Positions 63,513-64,000 of a stretch of DNA of 64,000 bases are shown in pieces. The DNA lies in NCBI GenBank assembly GCA_965196985.1, contig CBDALO010000164.1:1-64000 (forward strand), read 5' to 3'. The DNA comes from 2-12-FULL-35-23 sp965196985 (lineage in GTDB: Bacteria > Pseudomonadota > Gammaproteobacteria > UBA12402). The position numbers and the translations under genes are program-made. The notes beneath the pieces were generated by a model, which saw nothing but the letters and a program-made list of their open reading frames with translations, did not search any database and was not told the origin of the DNA. Numbering within the stretch: position 1 is the first letter of the stretch; every line of letters starts with the position of its first letter.

Positions 63513-63542
63513 TACGGTGCTTGCACTGTATAAGCGCGCCCT
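63513..63542 (+). other. oriT: Origin of transfer (oriT) with nic site
   Basis: TACGGTGC (63513-63520) and GCACTGTA (63523-63530) form an 8-bp stem with one wobble pair and a 2-nt gap. Directly after it is TAAGCGCGCCCT (63531-63542). MOBQ origins such as RSF1010/R1162 have a hairpin followed by TAARTGCGCCCT with the nick before CCCT. By analogy the nick here is between 63538 and 63539. It lies 48 bp from the relaxase start. Confidence 0.75.
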
Positions 63543-63684
63543 TTATCTTTTCGGTTTTTACTATACCATAATCCTACCTATTTTCAAATCAGATTACCGT
63601 TAGGCTTGCTTTTGTGGATAAAGGGTGCTTTAATAGCTGTAACGTTTTTTTATTGAGTTTGTAATGGGTTGTTAAGGATGAGGA
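63543..63684. promoter_or_regulatory. Divergent control region right of oriT
   Basis: An AT-rich gap between oriT and the rightward small gene. Promoters for the right-hand genes should lie here; TTGCTTTTGTGGATAAAGGG with a DnaA-box-like TTGTGGATAA (inverted TTATCCACAA) at 63612-63621 stands out. No gene is seen. Confidence 0.4.
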
Positions 63685-63915
63685 ATGCCGGAAACAAAAG
63701 AAGTCACCGCCGTTGTGGGTTATATTGCCACAGGCAACAATACTGTTCAGAAGAAAGGGTTAAAACAAATTACCATCCCTATGAGTAAGAAATTAAAAGT
63801 CAGTGAGGCGTTAAAGGAAATACAGCGAGAAATTATGAGTAGGTTGAATTATGAATATCCTAATTTAGAGATTAAGATTGATTCGTTAAAAATTGAAGAA
63901 AAGGAATTGGATTAA
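63685..63915 (+). CDS. Small basic protein next to oriT
   Basis: A 76-residue basic protein (VTAVVGYIATGNNTVQKKGL, then KQITIPMSKKLKVSEALKEI). No family is recognised. Its composition, position beside oriT and direction opposite to the relaxase suggest a DNA-processing accessory or an early leading-region protein. It lies on the side that would enter the recipient first if the nick is as proposed. It is followed after 10 bp by the next gene. Confidence 0.6.
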   Translation: MPETKEVTAVVGYIATGNNTVQKKGLKQITIPMSKKLKVSEALKEIQREIMSRLNYEYPNLEIKIDSLKIEEKELD

Positions 63916-63925
63916 GGAAAACCCC

Positions 63926-64000
63926 ATGCCACGATTAACACTGGAAGAAAAAATAGCCAAGGAAAACAAAAAGCTCAAACAGGCGAAAGCGAGATTGCAG
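63926..64000 (+). CDS. Partial gene, probable TraC/TraD-type accessory
   Basis: The first 25 codons (PRLTLEEKIAKENKKLKQAK after the initial M) run off the window. AAGGA lies before the ATG. A lysine-rich coiled-coil start of this kind is typical of the small TraC/TraD/MobC-like relaxosome proteins encoded beside Ti-type traA. The assignment rests on 25 residues and context. Confidence 0.5.
   Translation, partial: MPRLTLEEKIAKENKKLKQAKARLQ

Noticed and set aside
1..64000. tRNA, rRNA, riboswitch or CRISPR features
   Set aside because: None recognised by reading either strand; a covariance-model scan would be needed to exclude small RNAs.

Overview
The window looks like part of a large, low-GC conjugative plasmid from a gammaproteobacterium. 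The mix of eukaryote-like repeat proteins, a Ti/VirB-type secretion operon and a very heavy insertion-sequence load resembles Piscirickettsia (or Legionella/Coxiella-like bacteria). That host assignment is an inference from gene style, not from a search. The molecule appears to be a cointegrate: it carries two complete sets of plasmid maintenance genes.

Region by region. 1-1133: nested remnants of an IS4-family and an IS91-family element. 1134-4860: replicon 1, with a parA operon flanked on both sides by TACAAACA-type sites, an XRE regulator, an IncFII-RepA-like initiator, a probable oriV and a coiled-coil protein. 5048-7480: an ankyrin protein made of 12 nearly identical 46-residue units. 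7481-19353: an IS graveyard (IS6, IS1634, MITE, IS256 split by ISNCY, ISL3, IS66 split by IS91) with a few small genes, including a cold-shock protein. 19437-20945: a BspA-type leucine-rich repeat protein. 21165-25100: replicon 2, with a second parA operon, a RepA_C-type initiator cut in two by an IS5-family element, an HU-like protein, four iterons, DnaA boxes and a large perfect palindrome. 25101-31710: an intact IS256, an S24-type repressor with two operators, a LuxR-type regulator interrupted by IS4, an MFS transporter and a methyltransferase.

32082-54865: one long rightward operon for conjugation. It starts with an Asp-box lipoprotein and a 2H-phosphoesterase-like protein, continues with VirB2, B3, B4, two small membrane proteins, B5, B7, two tandem VirB6, B8, B9, B10, B11 and topoisomerase III, and ends with a gene interrupted by IS21, a 2H-like pseudo-enzyme and VirD4. 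No VirB1-like lytic transglycosylase is seen. 54893-59977: IS4, a gene interrupted by ISKra4, a DUF6155-like gene and a membrane protein. 60115-64000: a MOBQ/TraA relaxase-helicase, a strong oriT candidate (8-bp hairpin followed by TAAGCGCGCCCT), and two small genes reading the other way.

Four host genes (RepA_C, LuxR, the 334-aa T4SS-operon gene and a 218-aa gene) are each restored to one open frame by deleting an IS plus one copy of its target duplication. This dates these insertions as recent and gives the true gene products. The most novel features are the catalytic/non-catalytic pair of 2H phosphoesterase-like proteins inside the T4SS operon, the surface Asp-box propeller lipoprotein at its head, and the two parallel centromere-like motif arrays.
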